A stretch of 64,000 nucleotides of DNA from Ovis canadensis (taxonomy: Eukaryota > Chordata > Mammalia > Artiodactyla > Bovidae), in NCBI RefSeq assembly GCF_042477335.2, contig NC_091247.1:43454501-43518500 (forward strand), given 5' to 3'. Position 1 is the stretch's first letter; each line of letters begins with the position of its first letter. The translations under genes were made by a program, and so were the position numbers. Positions 22,172-34,097 of the stretch are shown here, piece by piece. The notes below the pieces were generated by a model. The model saw only the letters and a list, made by a program, of their open reading frames with translations, did not search any database and was not told the origin of the DNA.

Positions 22172-22438
22172 CATGGATTTCCCTGCTGGTGCAGTGGATA
22201 GGAATCTGCTTGCCAATGCAGGGGGCACAGGTTTGATCCCTGGTCCAGGAAAATCCCACATGCTTGGGACAAGCTAAGCCTGTGTGCCACAACTACTGAG
22301 CCTGCATGCAACAAGGAATCCACCGCAGTAAGAAGCCCTTGAACCACAAGGAGTAGCTGCCACTTGCTGCAACTAGAGAAAACCAATGCTCAGCACCAAA
22401 GACTCGGTGCAACCAAAACTAATTAACTAAATAAAGAA
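22172..22438 (+). mobile_element. CHR-type SINE
   Basis: Complete plus-strand CHR: 'atttccctgctggtgcagtgg' head, 'ccacaactactgagcctgc' body and 'ttaactaaataaagaataa' tail. Confidence 0.85.
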
Positions 22439-22696
22439 TAACAGGACTTTTTGCTTGATTTAGCAAGGCAGCCCTTCAGTAAGACCCCCTGTTAGGCAGA
22501 GTTCTGAAAAGGGAGGGACACATTTGCAGAATCATCTCAAAGTCTTGAGGGAGGAAAGGAACTAAGAGACCTTTAACCCAAGCACTGTGAAATTTAAACT
22601 TACAAAAGCCCATTGGGACATCATTGACTAAAATCTAACTGCAGGAAAGGACACCCAGGGCCACAAAGGGGATGTCTGCTGGAGGTTATGGGGATT

Positions 22697-22912
22697 CTTT
22701 TGGGTTGCCCGGTGACTCAGTGGTAAAGAATCTGCCTGCAATGTGGAAGACACAGGTTCAATGCCTGGGTTGGGAAGATCCTCTGAAGAAGAAAATGGCA
22801 AACCACTCTGGTATTCTTGACTGGAGAATCCCACGAACAGAGGAGTCCGGTGGGTTGCAGTTCATGGGGTCGCCAAGAGTCAGACATGACTGAAGCACAC
22901 CCAGCACATACA
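22697..22912 (+). mobile_element. Bov-tA SINE
   Basis: Plus-strand Bov-tA with head at 22707 and 'gtcagacatgactgaagcac' end. Confidence 0.85.
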
Positions 22913-23024
22913 CAGAATTCCGGGGTGGTGACCTCCAAACAAGTACATGAAGGTAACCCAGAGGCAGCTCTCCTGGTGCAGTGTCAGGCTTTGGGAATAC
23001 CTATATGCATTAATAAGAGCAGAC

Positions 23025-23222
23025 TTGTAGCTCAGTTGGTAAAGAATCTTCCTGCAAGGCAGGAGACCTGAGTTCAATTCCTGGGTCAGGAAGATCCTCT
23101 GGAGAAGGAAATGGCAACCCACTCCGGTATTCTTGCCTGGAGAATCCCATGGATAGAGGAGCCTGGTAGGCTACAGTCCATGGGGTCGCAAGAGTTGGAC
23201 ACAACTTAGCGACTAAACCACC
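23025..23222 (+). mobile_element. Bov-tA SINE
   Basis: Plus-strand Bov-tA: 'cttgtagctcagttggtaaagaatc' head and 'gttggacacaacttagcgac' end. Confidence 0.9.
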
Positions 23223-23419
23223 ATGTGTATTAATAAAAGTATTGCCACCTTAAAATCTATCATGTGGCACTATCTTGGGCTGGCACGGATCTGGGCTGGC
23301 AAGGGCATCGCCTAAGTGAGGAGCCTGTGAGTACTGCTTGCTGGCCTGCATAAAATCAGTCTTCAACAGCGACACCATGTGGCTGCGACTGGAACAACAG
23401 GGCAGGTGAACTGGTTGGA

Positions 23420-23920
23420 GATGACAGACCTAGACAGTGTGTTGAAAAGCAGAGATATCACTCTTCCGACAAAGGTCCGTATAGTCAAGACTATGGTCTT
23501 TCCAGTGGTCACGTACGGTTGTGAAAGGTGGACTGTAAAGAAGGCAGAACGCCAAAGAATTGATGCCTTTGAACTGTGGTGCTGGAGAAGACTCCTGAGA
23601 GTCCCTTGGACTGCAAGGAGATCAAATTAGGCAATCAATCATAAGGGATATCAACTCTGAATATTCATTGGAAGGACTGATGCTGAGGCTGAAGTTCCAG
23701 TGTTTTGGTCATATGATGCGAAAGAAAACTCACTGGAAAAGTCCCTGATGCTGGGAAAGATTGAGAGCAGAAGGAGAAGAGGGTGTCAGAGGATGAGATG
23801 GCTGGACAGCATCACCGATGAACATGAACTTGGGCAAACTCTGGGAAATGATGAGGGACAGGTAGGCCTGGCATGCTGCAGTCCATGGGATCACAAAGAG
23901 TCAGACACGACGGGGTGACT
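23420..23920 (+). mobile_element. BovB 3' end
   Basis: 5'-truncated BovB. The C-terminal coding segment '[33 protein letters not shown]' (in shorter blocks) is open from 23421 to 23630, then frameshifted. The 'gaact' tail is decayed. Confidence 0.85.
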
Positions 23921-24245
23921 GAACAAAAACAACAACAACTGACCTCTTTGTACTAAAATTATAGGATTCTTGGAAAGTTTAAAGGGATAGGTCAATGGAA
24001 GGACGGTCTGCTAATAAAGGTAGATAGGAGTTATTAACAGTAAAGATAAGAAATGTGACTGTATATGTACCCCCAATGAGACATAAATCATCCTTGTGTA
24101 GAATGTCACCTTGAATCGTCCCCAGGACAGGACACAGAACTTGGAGAGAAGGGTTTCAGCTGGCTTCTCTCCTGGGCTGCCTGCTTTGCTGTGTGCTGTC
24201 TCCCAGAACTTCTCCAGCTCCAATTACAGCCTGGCTCCTGGACCT

Positions 24246-24420
24246 CCCTTTTATTATTATTTATTGTTATTTGTCTATTTTGGCTTGGCTGGGTCTCAGT
24301 TACAGCAAGTGAGATCTTCTAGGTGCAGCATGTGAGATCTAGTTCCCCCACCAGGGATCAAACCTGGGCTCCCTGCATAGGGCATAAGGAGTCTTAGCCA
24401 CTGGACCACCAGGGAAGCCT
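24246..24420 (-). mobile_element. CHR-type SINE
   Basis: Reverse-orientation CHR with head complement 'ccactggaccaccagggaagcc'. Confidence 0.85.
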
Positions 24421-24984
24421 GTTCCTGGACCTTCTGATCCCAGCAGTGACTGGGCAGGGAGCAGAGGATGGCTCCGGAAGCTGACACTAAGTCTCCAACT
24501 GATGGAATCCTTCTCAGGGTAATGAAATTGCAGTTAATGCAACTTGCTGGCTAGTTCCTCTAATACTGTATGGCTCAGCCCGTTTGTGGCTTCTTCTTAT
24601 ACCCCTGGCAGGAAAGGCCATGTCTCTGTAATCAGATTGTAGAGCCATGGGGCCTCTTCTGAAACAGGAAGCAAGTTCTTTTTAGAGTGTTCATTTTATT
24701 TGTTGTACATTTTAGGCAGACTAAGCACTTTGGGTTGGGATTTTTTAAAATATTTATTCCCTGAGCCAAAGGAGCATTTTAATAAACCTAAGTTCTTTGC
24801 ATAAAGCTTCTCCAAGCCCTGACTCATTAATTCCTAAAAAGCAGCTTGTGGCCCCTGATTACTGACAGCCCCTCTTTCTACAGGAGAATACCAGGGAGAG
24901 TGCCAACAACACCATAGGGGCCCCAAATGGTGACCCTTGCACTGAACTGGTCCACAGATGTGTTTTGTTAAGGATATATAGTGA
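24421..24984. other. no recognised gene or repeat
   Basis: Unassigned spacer; moderately AT-rich with short frames only. Confidence 0.4.
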
Positions 24985-25172
24985 TAGCTCAGTTGGTAAA
25001 GAATCCTCCTGCGATGCGGGAGACCTGGGTTCGATCCCTGGGTTGGGAAGATCCCCTGCAGAAGGGAAAGGCTTCCCACTCCAGTATTCTGGCCTGGAGA
25101 ATTCCATGGACTACAGTCCATGGGGTTACAAATAGTCAGACATGACTGAGTGATTTTCACTTTCATTTCACA
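24985..25172 (+). mobile_element. Bov-tA SINE
   Basis: Plus-strand Bov-tA with slightly shortened body and 'cattttcactttcattt'-like end. Confidence 0.85.
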
Positions 25173-25465
25173 CGAAAATTCAGATTTCCTACTCCTTTTG
25201 ATCAAGTGGGCTTGAATTCTCAGAAAGCAATAAAGAGCAGCTATCCTTCCAGGGGGTGCAGTGGGGGTCCCGTTCTGCCAAAGCTGCCGACACCCCTATT
25301 GTTTTATCCTTGCCCAGGTACACAGACCTGCCTGGCTGCCGTGGTGGTTTGCATTTGCTCTCCCCCGAGTGGTATCAGCTGTACACAAGCTTCTCTTAAG
25401 CCTGGAAGACAAGAGTCAAGCGCATCTCACTTATCTCACTCTCTACTCTATCCATAGCAATGAGC

Positions 25466-25685
25466 GTGTATGTGCTCACTTGCTCAGTCATGTCCGATTC
25501 TTTGCAACCCCATGGACTGTAGCCCACTGGGTTCCTCTGTCCATGGAATTTTTCAGGCAAGAGTACCGGAGTGGGTTGCCATTTCCTACTCCAGGGGATC
25601 TTCCTCACCCAGGGATCGAACCTGCATCTCTTGTGTCTTCTGCATTGGCAGGCAGAGTCTTACCACTGTGTCACCTGGGGAGCCC
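25466..25685 (-). mobile_element. Bov-tA SINE
   Basis: Reverse-orientation Bov-tA, full length, ending 'tgtcacctggggagcccc'. Confidence 0.9.
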
Positions 25686-25709
25686 CAGCGCCAAGTATGG
25701 GTTCCCAAT

Positions 25710-25724
25710 AAATGTTGAATAAAA
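25710..25724. repeat. L1 target-site duplication, left copy
   Basis: aaatgttgaataaaa is repeated exactly at 26687-26701 after the L1 A-rich tail. Confidence 0.9.
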
Positions 25725-26686
25725 TGCAGCTCAATTCCAGAAAAATAAACGACCCAATCAAAAAATGGGCCAAAGAACTAAATAGACATTTCTCCAAAGA
25801 AGACATACGGATGGCTAACAAACACATGAAAAGATGCTCAACATCACTCATTATTAGAGAAATGCAAATCAAAACCACAATGAGGTACCACTTCACACCA
25901 GTCAGAATGGCTGCGATCCAAAAATCTGCAAGCAATAAATGCTGGAGAGGGTGTGGAGAAAAGGGAACCCTCCTACACTGTTGGTGGGAATGCAAACTAG
26001 TACAGCCACTATGGAGAACAGTGTGGACATTCCTTAAAAAATTGCAAATAGAACTACCTTATGACCCAGCAATCCCACTGCTGGGCATACACACCGAGGA
26101 AACCAGAATTGAAAGAGACACATGTACCCCAATGTTCATCGCAGCACTGTTTATAATAGCCAGGACATGGAAACAACCTAGATGTGCATCAGCAGATGAA
26201 TGGATAAGAAAGCTGTGGTACATATACACAATGGAGTATTACTCAGCCGTTAAAAAGAATTCATTTGAATCAGTTCTGATGAGATGGATGAAACTGGAGC
26301 CGATTATACAGAGTGAAGTAAGCCAGAAAGAAAAACACCAATACAGTATACTAACACATATATATGGAATTTAGGAAGATGGCAATGACGACCCTGTATG
26401 CAAGACAGGGAAAGAGACACAGATGTGTATAACGGACTTTTGGACTCAGAGGGAGAGGGAGAGGGTGGGATGATTTGGGAGAATGACATTCTAACATGTA
26501 TACTATCATGTGAATTGAATCGCCAGTCTGTGTCTGACGCGGGATGCAGCATGCTTGGGGCTGGTGCATGGGGATGACCCAGAAGGATGTTATGGGGAGG
26601 GAGGTGGGAGGGGGGTTCATGTTTGGGAATGCATGTAAGAATTAAAGATTTTAAAATTTAAAAAATAAAAAACTAAAATTAAAAAA
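25725..26686 (+). mobile_element. young 5'-truncated L1 with open ORF2 tail
   Basis: The ORF2 C-terminus is open to its natural stop at 26372-26374. Blocks include NRHFSKEDI, the zinc-knuckle-like '[18 protein letters not shown]' and '[16 protein letters not shown]'. The ruminant L1 3'UTR and an A-rich tail (26641-26686) follow. Exact 15-bp duplications flank it. The absence of stops and the perfect duplication indicate a recent insertion. It lacks endonuclease and reverse-transcriptase domains, so it is not autonomous. Confidence 0.95.
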
Positions 26687-26701
26687 AAATGTTGAATAAA
26701 A
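26687..26701. repeat. L1 target-site duplication, right copy
   Basis: Exact copy of 25710-25724. Confidence 0.9.
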
Positions 26702-26870
26702 AAATAGAGGAGTAAATGGGCAGGTATTCCTTGTGTGCCTGGGGTGTGCCAGTTACGGAGCTAGGTACCAAAGGGCCACAAAGGTATTATAAACCATAAA
26801 GGAGTTTATAGCATAAAGCAAGAAAAGGATTGTGTAGGATGTGTGTGTCCAGTATTTTAAACAAACACAG

Positions 26871-26937
26871 TGCTGCTGCTGCTGCTGCTAAGTCACTTCA
26901 GTCGTGTCCGACTCTGTGCGACCCCATAGACGGCAGC
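26871..26937 (-). mobile_element. BOV-A2 fragment with GCT repeat
   Basis: (GCT)6 at 26872-26889 followed by 'aagtcacttcagtcgtgtcc': the reverse complement of a BOV-A2 3' end with its CAG-type tail. Only ~65 bp remain. Confidence 0.85.
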
Positions 26938-27716
26938 ATCAAAAGGACAATTTTGCCAGCCCCGATGAAAACTCCAGCAAGGATTTAGTGGTGTTACAGC
27001 CTCAGCCCCTTTAAGGGACAACCATAGTCACCCGTGGGTAGAATGTTCATCCTATGCAATCATACTCTGAACTTGATTTGGCCTTACATGTCCTTCCATC
27101 TCCCTGATGACCTGGGAAGGGAAGTGGGGTGGCTTTTCTCCTTCCCCCGTCTCCTTTCCTACCAGCAGACCGACAGGGTCCCTGCCCACTGGCAGAAAGG
27201 GCAGAATCCAAGATGGTGCCCTTGGCTCCAGACACCAGGCCCCTCTGAATGGCAGGTGGGGCAGGGTAACTCTTGAGCTCATGTGTACTCTGGGAATTCC
27301 TCAAGAACCCCCAAACCAGGGGTTTCCCCAGAGTTTCCAGAACTCTGTCACTACAGAACATGGACTCTGGAGGTTTCCACTTTCTTCTGGCTACCCTATA
27401 CCATCCTAACCATATTGGATGGGATTTAAGATGTTCCCACAGTGGCTTCCTTGGAGACTTTCCTTGGTCCATAAGGAAAGCTACACTCCCCTTTCTGTGC
27501 CCTGGGAGAAGGGCAGTTCCCTCCACCTCTGCCTGGCCCCAGGCTGCTTCAGTTCTCTCAGGCAGACATGAATCTGGCCCTGGACTACAAAGAACCCAAC
27601 TGCAGAGACCTCACGTCAAGCTCTCAAGCAGCCATCAAAGTTTAATCTCTCTGGACGTAAAAGGAAAGAAATAACACTATTTGATCTCACTTTTCCCTCT
27701 CCATGTATATAGCAAG
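26938..27716. other. no recognised gene or repeat
   Basis: A 780-bp non-repeat stretch with long overlapping frames on both strands (for example 27047-27526 minus and 27273-27674 plus). None matches a family I know, and opposing open frames in balanced-composition DNA are expected by chance. Confidence 0.4.
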
Positions 27717-28820
27717 TCAGTTCAGTTCAGTTCAGTCACTCAGTTGTGTCCGACTCTTTGCGACCCCATGAATCGCAGCACGCCAGGCCTCCCTGTCCAT
27801 CACCAACTCCCAGAGTTCACTCAGACTCACATCCATTGAGTCAGTGATGCCATCCAGCCATCTCATCCTCTGTCGTCCCCTTCTCCTACTGCCCCCAATC
27901 CCTCCCAGCATCAGAGTCTTTTCCAATGAGTCAACTCTTCACATGAGGTGGCCAAAGTACTGGAGCTTCAGCTTTAGCATCATTCCTTCCAAAGAAATCC
28001 CAGGGCCGATCTCCTTCAGAATGGACTGGTTGGATCTCCTTGCAGTCCAAGGGACTCTCAAGAGTCTTCTCCAACACCACAGTTCAAAAGCATCAATTCT
28101 TTGGTGCTCAGCTTTCTTCACAGTCCAACTGTCACATCCATACATGACCACTGGAAAAACCATAGCAGTGACTAGATGGACCTTTGTTAGTGGAGTAACA
28201 TCTCTGCTTTTCAATATGCTATCTAGGTTGGTTATAACTTTTCTTCCAAGGAGTAAGCGTCTTTTAATTTCATGGCTGCAGTCACTATCTGCAGTGATTT
28301 GGGAGCCCCCGAAAATAAAGTCTGATACCGTTTCCACTGTTTCCCCATCTATTCCCCATGAAGTGATGGGACCAGATGCCATGATCTTCGTTTTCTGAAT
28401 GTTGAGCTTTAAGCCAACTTTTTGACTCTCCTCTTTCACTTTCATCAAGAGGCTTTTTAGTTCCTCTTCACTTTCCGCCATAAGGGTGGTATCATCTGCA
28501 TATCTGAGGTTATTGATATTTCTCCCGGCAAACTTGATTCCAGCTTGTGTTTCTTCCAGTCCAGCGTTTCTCATGATGTACTCTGCATAGAAGTTAAATA
28601 AGCAGGGTGACAATATACAGCCTTGACATACTCCTTTTCCTATTTGGAACCAGTCTGTTGTTCCATGTCCAGTTCTAACTGTTGCTTCCTGATCTGCATA
28701 CAGATTTCTCAAGAGGCAGGTCAGGTGGTCTGGTACTCCCATCTCTCTCAGAATTTTCCACAGTTTCTTGTGATCCACACAGTCAAAGGCTTTGGCATAG
28801 TCAATAAAGCAGAAATAGAG
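27717..28820 (-). mobile_element. BovB LINE, 5'-truncated, long open RT segment
   Basis: Minus-strand BovB from the (TTCAG)n tail complement at 27717 back to the reverse-transcriptase FIDYAKAF region. A 279-codon open frame (28778 to 27939) holds GKGVCQGC, the YADD active site and the SWTVKKAEHQRID region. It ends where a CGA codon has become TGA, a typical CpG transition. Relatively young; lacks endonuclease. Confidence 0.92.
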
Positions 28821-29081
28821 AATTTGTTAGAAATGCCAAATCTCAGACCCTCCTCAGAGCACGTGAGTCAGAAAGGAAACTCAGGGGTCAGTTAGCATTC
28901 TTTGTTTTAACACACTTCCCAGGTGATTCTCCTCCACAGGGAAATCTGAGAACTTTTGCCATGGAAAATTTCTGGAAGGATATGCCAAGAACTAGTAAGA
29001 GGGATTATGTCTTATGAAAAACAATGGGTGCTAGAGACCAGAGGAGGGGATGAGGGAGATTTTTAACTGTGCCCCTTGTGC

Positions 29082-29300
29082 TTCTGTGGGGTTCCCGGGT
29101 AGTGCAGTTGGTAAAGAACCTGCCTGCCAGTGCAGGAGATGCAAGAGATGAGGGTGTGATCCCTGGGCCAGGTAGATCCCCTGGAACAGGAAATGGCAAT
29201 CCACTCCAGTATTTTTGCCTGGAAAATCCCATGGACAGAGGAGCCTGGCGGGGGCTACAGTCCATGGGGTCGAAGAGAGTGGGACGTGACTGAGCATCAC
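29082..29300 (+). mobile_element. Bov-tA SINE
   Basis: Plus-strand Bov-tA with a slightly altered head ('ggttcccgggtagtgcagttgg'). Confidence 0.85.
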
Positions 29301-29308
29301 TGGCTGGC

Positions 29309-29805
29309 TGTGTGTCTATTACCTAGTTATGAGAGAGTCATTTCCTAGGCAGGTTGATAAGAAGTCTAGGGGTCCCCAAGGAGAGAGGGGTCTGAAATTC
29401 TCAAGGATAAAGAAAGGACAAACTTTTTCTCTTCTCTACATTCCTTAGGATTATATAACAATAATGTATTCTGCCTGAGGACAGTCTCTGGATTAAACCT
29501 TCTGGCTAATTCTGTTATTTTACAATGTAAATTATGGGAGAAGGTCTGGTGAGGTCTTTACAACCTCCAGCCATTCTTTGGATTTACTGGAGAGTATATA
29601 ACTCCATTGCTAACACTAACAAGCGGGTACTCTTTCTGCCCCCTTCTGATGCCTATGTCAGAAGCTTTCTCTATCTCCTTTATATTTTAGTAAAACTTTA
29701 TTACACAAAAGCTCTGAGCGATCAAGCCTGTCTCTGGCTCCAGACTGAATTCTTCTCCTCCAGGGGCCAAGAATCCCGGCTTCGTGATTCAACAACAACC
29801 TTTCA
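29309..29805 (+). mobile_element. ruminant ERV LTR (solo)
   Basis: Recognised as a ruminant endogenous-retrovirus LTR. It starts with TG, ends with CA at ~29805, has a TATA-like tatata at 29595-29600, and a degraded poly(A) signal agtaaa at 29689-29694 followed by a U5-like region. No internal retroviral gene is next to it, so it is a solo or orphan LTR. I could not see a convincing target-site duplication and the left boundary is approximate. Confidence 0.6.
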
Positions 29806-29845
29806 GTTACACAATCAAATAGTCACGAGACCCCCTGTTTTTCTG

Positions 29846-30152
29846 GGCTTCCCTGATAGCACAGTTGGTAAGGCATCCACCTGCAATGCAGGAGACCCTG
29901 GTTTGTTTCCTGGATCAGGAAGATCCGTTGGAGAAGGGATAGGCTACCCACTCCAGTATTCTTGGGCTTTTCTTGTGGCTCAGCTGGTGAAGGGTCCACC
30001 TGCAGTGTGGGAGACCTGGGCTTGATCCCTGGGTTGGGAAGATCCCCTGGAGAGGGGAAAGGCTACCACTCCAGTATTCTGGCCTGGAGAATTCCACAGA
30101 CTGTATAGTCCATGGGGTCACATAGTAGGACACGACTGAGCAACTTTCCCTT
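29846..30152 (+). mobile_element. Bov-tA SINE with duplicated head
   Basis: Two tRNA-like heads (29847 and 29965) followed by one body and 'acacgactgagcaactttc' end: the dimeric Bov-tA arrangement. Confidence 0.85.
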
Positions 30153-30159
30153 CACTTTC

Positions 30160-31298
30160 TGCCTCCCCACCCCATCTGTGCCCCTCCTCCCCCACAGCTG
30201 CCCCAGCGCCTCCCTCTTCACACTGCCTTCCTCCCCCAGGCAGGATGGCTTTCCATTCTCCTCTTCCCATTCACTTGTCTTTGGTCTTTATTACTATATC
30301 TTCTAAGCCTCCTAAGGAGAGCTGAGGGAAGGAGAAACTGAGCTAACATTTATTGAACTCTCACTGAGGAGTTGGAAGGGCAGGAAGTCAGTGCATCCGA
30401 CCATGCTAATCATCTCAGTTGGGTCCTCTTCTACTAAAGGAATTAGGAGAAAGCCTGGCTCATCCTCTTTCCAGTAGTCAAATCGGCACTGGTTCTGGCT
30501 TTTGTGCTGTTGTCTCTGTTCCACTCTTATCCTGACTCAGTCCTCAGAAGGGTGAACTCTTGGGGTTACTCCGGCCATGCAGAAACCACAGAGAGACCAT
30601 GGAGAGGGTTGTCTAGTGTCTGGAAGATGCCTTGCAGCTGAAATTTGTTGACCAAGAAATGCAGAAGGCTGCGAAGTGGAAGAGGGTTTCTTAGGGATCT
30701 TAGGAATGGTAACTAAGGCGACATTGGTTCAGGAAAACCAAGAGTGTTCCAGGGAAGAGAAAGAGTCGGGGCTTATAAAGGTAAAAGCCACAAGGTTGTC
30801 AAGTTCTCTGTCAAGAACTAGGATTGACCGTGAGACAAGAAAGGAAATATTTGTCCTTAAGGGATCGGCTGTCATGGGTTATTTTAGGCTAAGGGTCGGA
30901 TAAGTATCTTGAGTTTCTGGATGCCTGAGCTAAGACAGTAAGAGGTCAGAGTCCAGATTTCCTCCAGGCCAAGGCATGTGTAGGTCACACTTCCTCCTCT
31001 GCCTCCCAGCTCCATTTTAAAAGACGCTGTTAGCAATGCTGACTCCATGTTGACTTTCATTTCACAAATAGGAGCAAGAAGAACCTTCTAGTAGGTTACC
31101 CACACCTCAAGGACAGACGTGGAAATGAACGATGTTGCAAGAATATGCATCCAGGGAAGTAGTGCAAACGACACGGTTCCCAAACCTTCCAGGGAGTGGC
31201 CCTGGGCTTGTGTCCTGGGGCTGAGTTTACAGGCACACCTCTACCCCAGAACTCAGAATCTGTGATGCAGTGATAAGCTATAGTAAGTTAACTTTTTT
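30160..31298. other. no recognised gene
   Basis: The 'ctaacatttattgaactctcactgagg' at 30341-30370 recalls the start of a MIR. The rest is unassigned, with short reading frames only. Confidence 0.4.
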
Positions 31299-31314
31299 AA
31301 AAAGTCCTGATTTA
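31299..31314. repeat. target-site duplication, left copy (RPS15 retrocopy)
   Basis: aaaaagtcctgattta, repeated at 31839-31854. It is preceded by T's so that the nick falls at TT/AAAA, the L1 endonuclease consensus. Confidence 0.9.
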
Positions 31315-31315
31315 G

Positions 31316-31786
<471 letters not shown>

Positions 31787-31795
31787 CCTGCTGGC

Positions 31796-31838
31796 CAATA
31801 AAAGCAGAGATTTCTCTAAAAAAAAATAAAAAAAAATA
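31796..31838 (+). terminator. RPS15 retrocopy poly(A) signal and tail
   Basis: AATAAA at 31796-31801, about 20 bases before an A-rich tail (31819-31838) interrupted by single T's. This is the copied mRNA end, not evidence of current polyadenylation. Confidence 0.85.
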
Positions 31839-31854
31839 AAAAAGTCCTGATTTA
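31839..31854. repeat. target-site duplication, right copy (RPS15 retrocopy)
   Basis: Exact repeat of 31299-31314. Confidence 0.9.
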
Positions 31855-31896
31855 TGGTGTTTGCCAATTCCCACTGTGTAAACACCCAAAGCGTGG

Positions 31897-32092
31897 AAGT
31901 ATTATTTGCTCAGTTGTGTCCAACTCTTTGTGACCCCATGGACTATAGCCTGCCAGGCTCCTCTATCCACGGAATTCTCCAGGAAAGAATATTGGAGTGG
32001 ATTTCTACTCCCTTCTCCAGGCCATCTTCTGGACCCAGGATGGAACTCGGGTCTCCTGGATTGCAGGCAGACTATTTACCATCTAAGCCAAC
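31897..32092 (-). mobile_element. Bov-tA SINE
   Basis: Reverse-orientation Bov-tA, complete, starting 43 bp after the RPS15 retrocopy's right duplication. Confidence 0.85.
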
Positions 32093-32584
32093 ATACGTCA
32101 GTCAATTTCAAGCTGCCAATGTGAAATTACAGAACCCAGCATTGGGCAGAGATCCACACAACAAAGTGGGCAGGGTTAGTGGGCTTCACAGAGGAGTGGC
32201 TGAACCACGTGCACCCTTAGGGCCCATAAATCAGGGCAGAAATGACCTGAAAGGTGCCCAGTGAGTGTCCTCTAGGAGGAAGCCAACAGCTTTGCATCAC
32301 CTTCCAGTGTGGCAAACAGCACACAGCAAGACTCTTCCTTAAGAGGAAGGAACATTTTTTAAATGTATTCATTGGGCCACCTAATGTTATTGATTTTTTT
32401 CCTGAGATCTATAAAAGAAATTAGCATTAATTATGTTTTTTCCCTCCTCCAGGATTAGTCATTCAGTGAAGGATCAGAAGAGGGGTCAGTCGTTGAATGC
32501 CAGGCAAACACTACATGTGTCTTAACACAAGTTAAATAGGCACCTTGTTATTAAGAACACTCTTAACCATAAATATTGATCACA
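32093..32584. other. no recognised gene or repeat
   Basis: Unassigned spacer. Confidence 0.4.
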
Positions 32585-32700
32585 GGACTGCTCACTGCCA
32601 AGCTTTGTGGTAAATGTTGCACTCATGGTATCCCATCAGGTTTTCTCAACAGCTTCTTACCATGGGAAGTAGGTATCTGTATTTCATCAGCACTTGTGAC
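32585..32700 (+). repeat. MIR-like SINE fragment
   Basis: 'tttgtggtaaatgttgcac', 'tctcaacagcttc' and 'gaagtaggtatctgtatttc' follow MIR order; strongly diverged. Confidence 0.4.
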
Positions 32701-32767
32701 CTGTGTCATAATTTTATGCTTGCCTAAAACAGAAAAAAAAAAGCGCCAATTAGTTGACACAAAGGTT

Positions 32768-33168
32768 TCTTCAGTTCAGTTCAGTCGCTCAGTCATGTCT
32801 GACTCTTTGCGACCCCATGGACGGCAGCATGCCAGGCTTCTCTGTCCATCACCAACTCCAGAGTTTACTCAAACTCATGTCCATTGAGTCGGTGATGCCA
32901 TCCAACCATCTCATCCTCTGTCGTGCCCTTCTCCTCCTGCCTTCAATCTTTTCCAGCATCAGAGTCTTTTCAAACGAGTCAGTTCTTAGCATCAGGTGGC
33001 TAAAGTACTGGAGTTTCAGCTTCAGCATCAGCCCTTCCAATGAATACTCAGGACTGATTTCCTTTAGGATCTCCTTGCAGGCCAAGGGACTCTCAAGAGT
33101 CTTCTCCAACACCACAGCTCAAAAGCATCAATTCTTTGGCGCTCAGCCTTCCTTATAGTCCACTTTGG
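32768..33168 (-). mobile_element. BovB 3' end
   Basis: Reverse-orientation, 5'-truncated BovB from the (TTCAG)n tail complement back to the 'KAERQRI' coding segment; about 400 bp. Confidence 0.9.
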
Positions 33169-33173
33169 ACTTA

Positions 33174-33191
33174 CTGAAAGAGCTCTTTCAG
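33174..33191. repeat. 18-bp perfect palindrome
   Basis: ctgaaagagctctttcag is its own reverse complement. It sits 5-6 bp beyond the truncated end of the BovB copy. Confidence 0.9.
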
Positions 33192-33461
33192 GTTTACTTA
33201 AAGGTGTTTGCCCTACATCATTCCAGTGCATAGAGAAAAAGCAAAATACAAGTGAAATAAGTTGGTTACGGTGTGGTCAAACTTCCTCACATTCGGGGTC
33301 CACTCTTCTCATTATCCTTTGACTCAGAATCATGGTAGCCCGCCCCCCACACTGTTCTCCTGGGTACCAAGAGCCTGGGGATGTAGCACCACTAAAACGA
33401 GGCTCCACTGCTGTCTCTGGGGTTTTTGCCCTGGCAGCTGACATCTGGTCAGCAAGATTTT

Positions 33462-33600
33462 GTTTTTAATATTTATTTATTTGACTGCACTGTGTCTTAA
33501 TTGCAGCATGTGGAATCTGGTTCCCAGACCAGGAATTGAACCTGGGTCCGCTGCATTGGGACCGTGGAGTCTTAGCCACTAGACTACTAGAAATGTCCCC
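33462..33600 (-). mobile_element. CHR-type SINE, short
   Basis: Reverse-orientation CHR head and tail with the central part missing. Confidence 0.8.
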
Positions 33601-33769
33601 CGGTCAGCAAGTTTTGATGTCCAGGCAGTGACAATTATATCCCGGCTACAGCCTGCCTGATATACAGGTTAAGACATGTCCTGATTTCTGAGATGGGAAG
33701 ATATGAAAGACGTGTTTCTTGGAGTCCTCAAAAAGGACCAATTCCATTTAAATGAGTCCCACCTTAGAG

Positions 33770-33880
33770 GTAAGGTGCAGGAAAGTTTACTAACTAGCCC
33801 ACAGTCACTCTAGGTAAGACATGGCAGAACCGGGATTGGAACTCCATCCAGCTGGCTCCTACTCGCCACCACAGTGTCCT
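33770..33880 (+). repeat. MIR-like SINE fragment
   Basis: 'ctaactagcccacagtcact...gcagaaccgggattggaactcc' resembles the MIR core 3' part. Confidence 0.5.
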
Positions 33881-34097
33881 GGGTTGTGAGTGTCTCCAGG
33901 CCAGCTCTCGATGGAGGGAACAGGAAAACAGGACCACAGACCACCTCCTGTCAGCCTAATGCAGGGAGAATCTATGTGGTTCACCACAAAGAGCAAAGGC
34001 CCAGGATGGCTACCTTCATGGTTAAAGGATAGATGACCCAGAACAAAATACTTCTTCTCATCTTCAGGAGAGCAGTGGGAAAAAAAAAAGCTGATAG

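Noticed and set aside
27047-27674. Opposing 159- and 133-codon frames
   Set aside because: No family resemblance on either strand and no way to prefer one; treated as chance.
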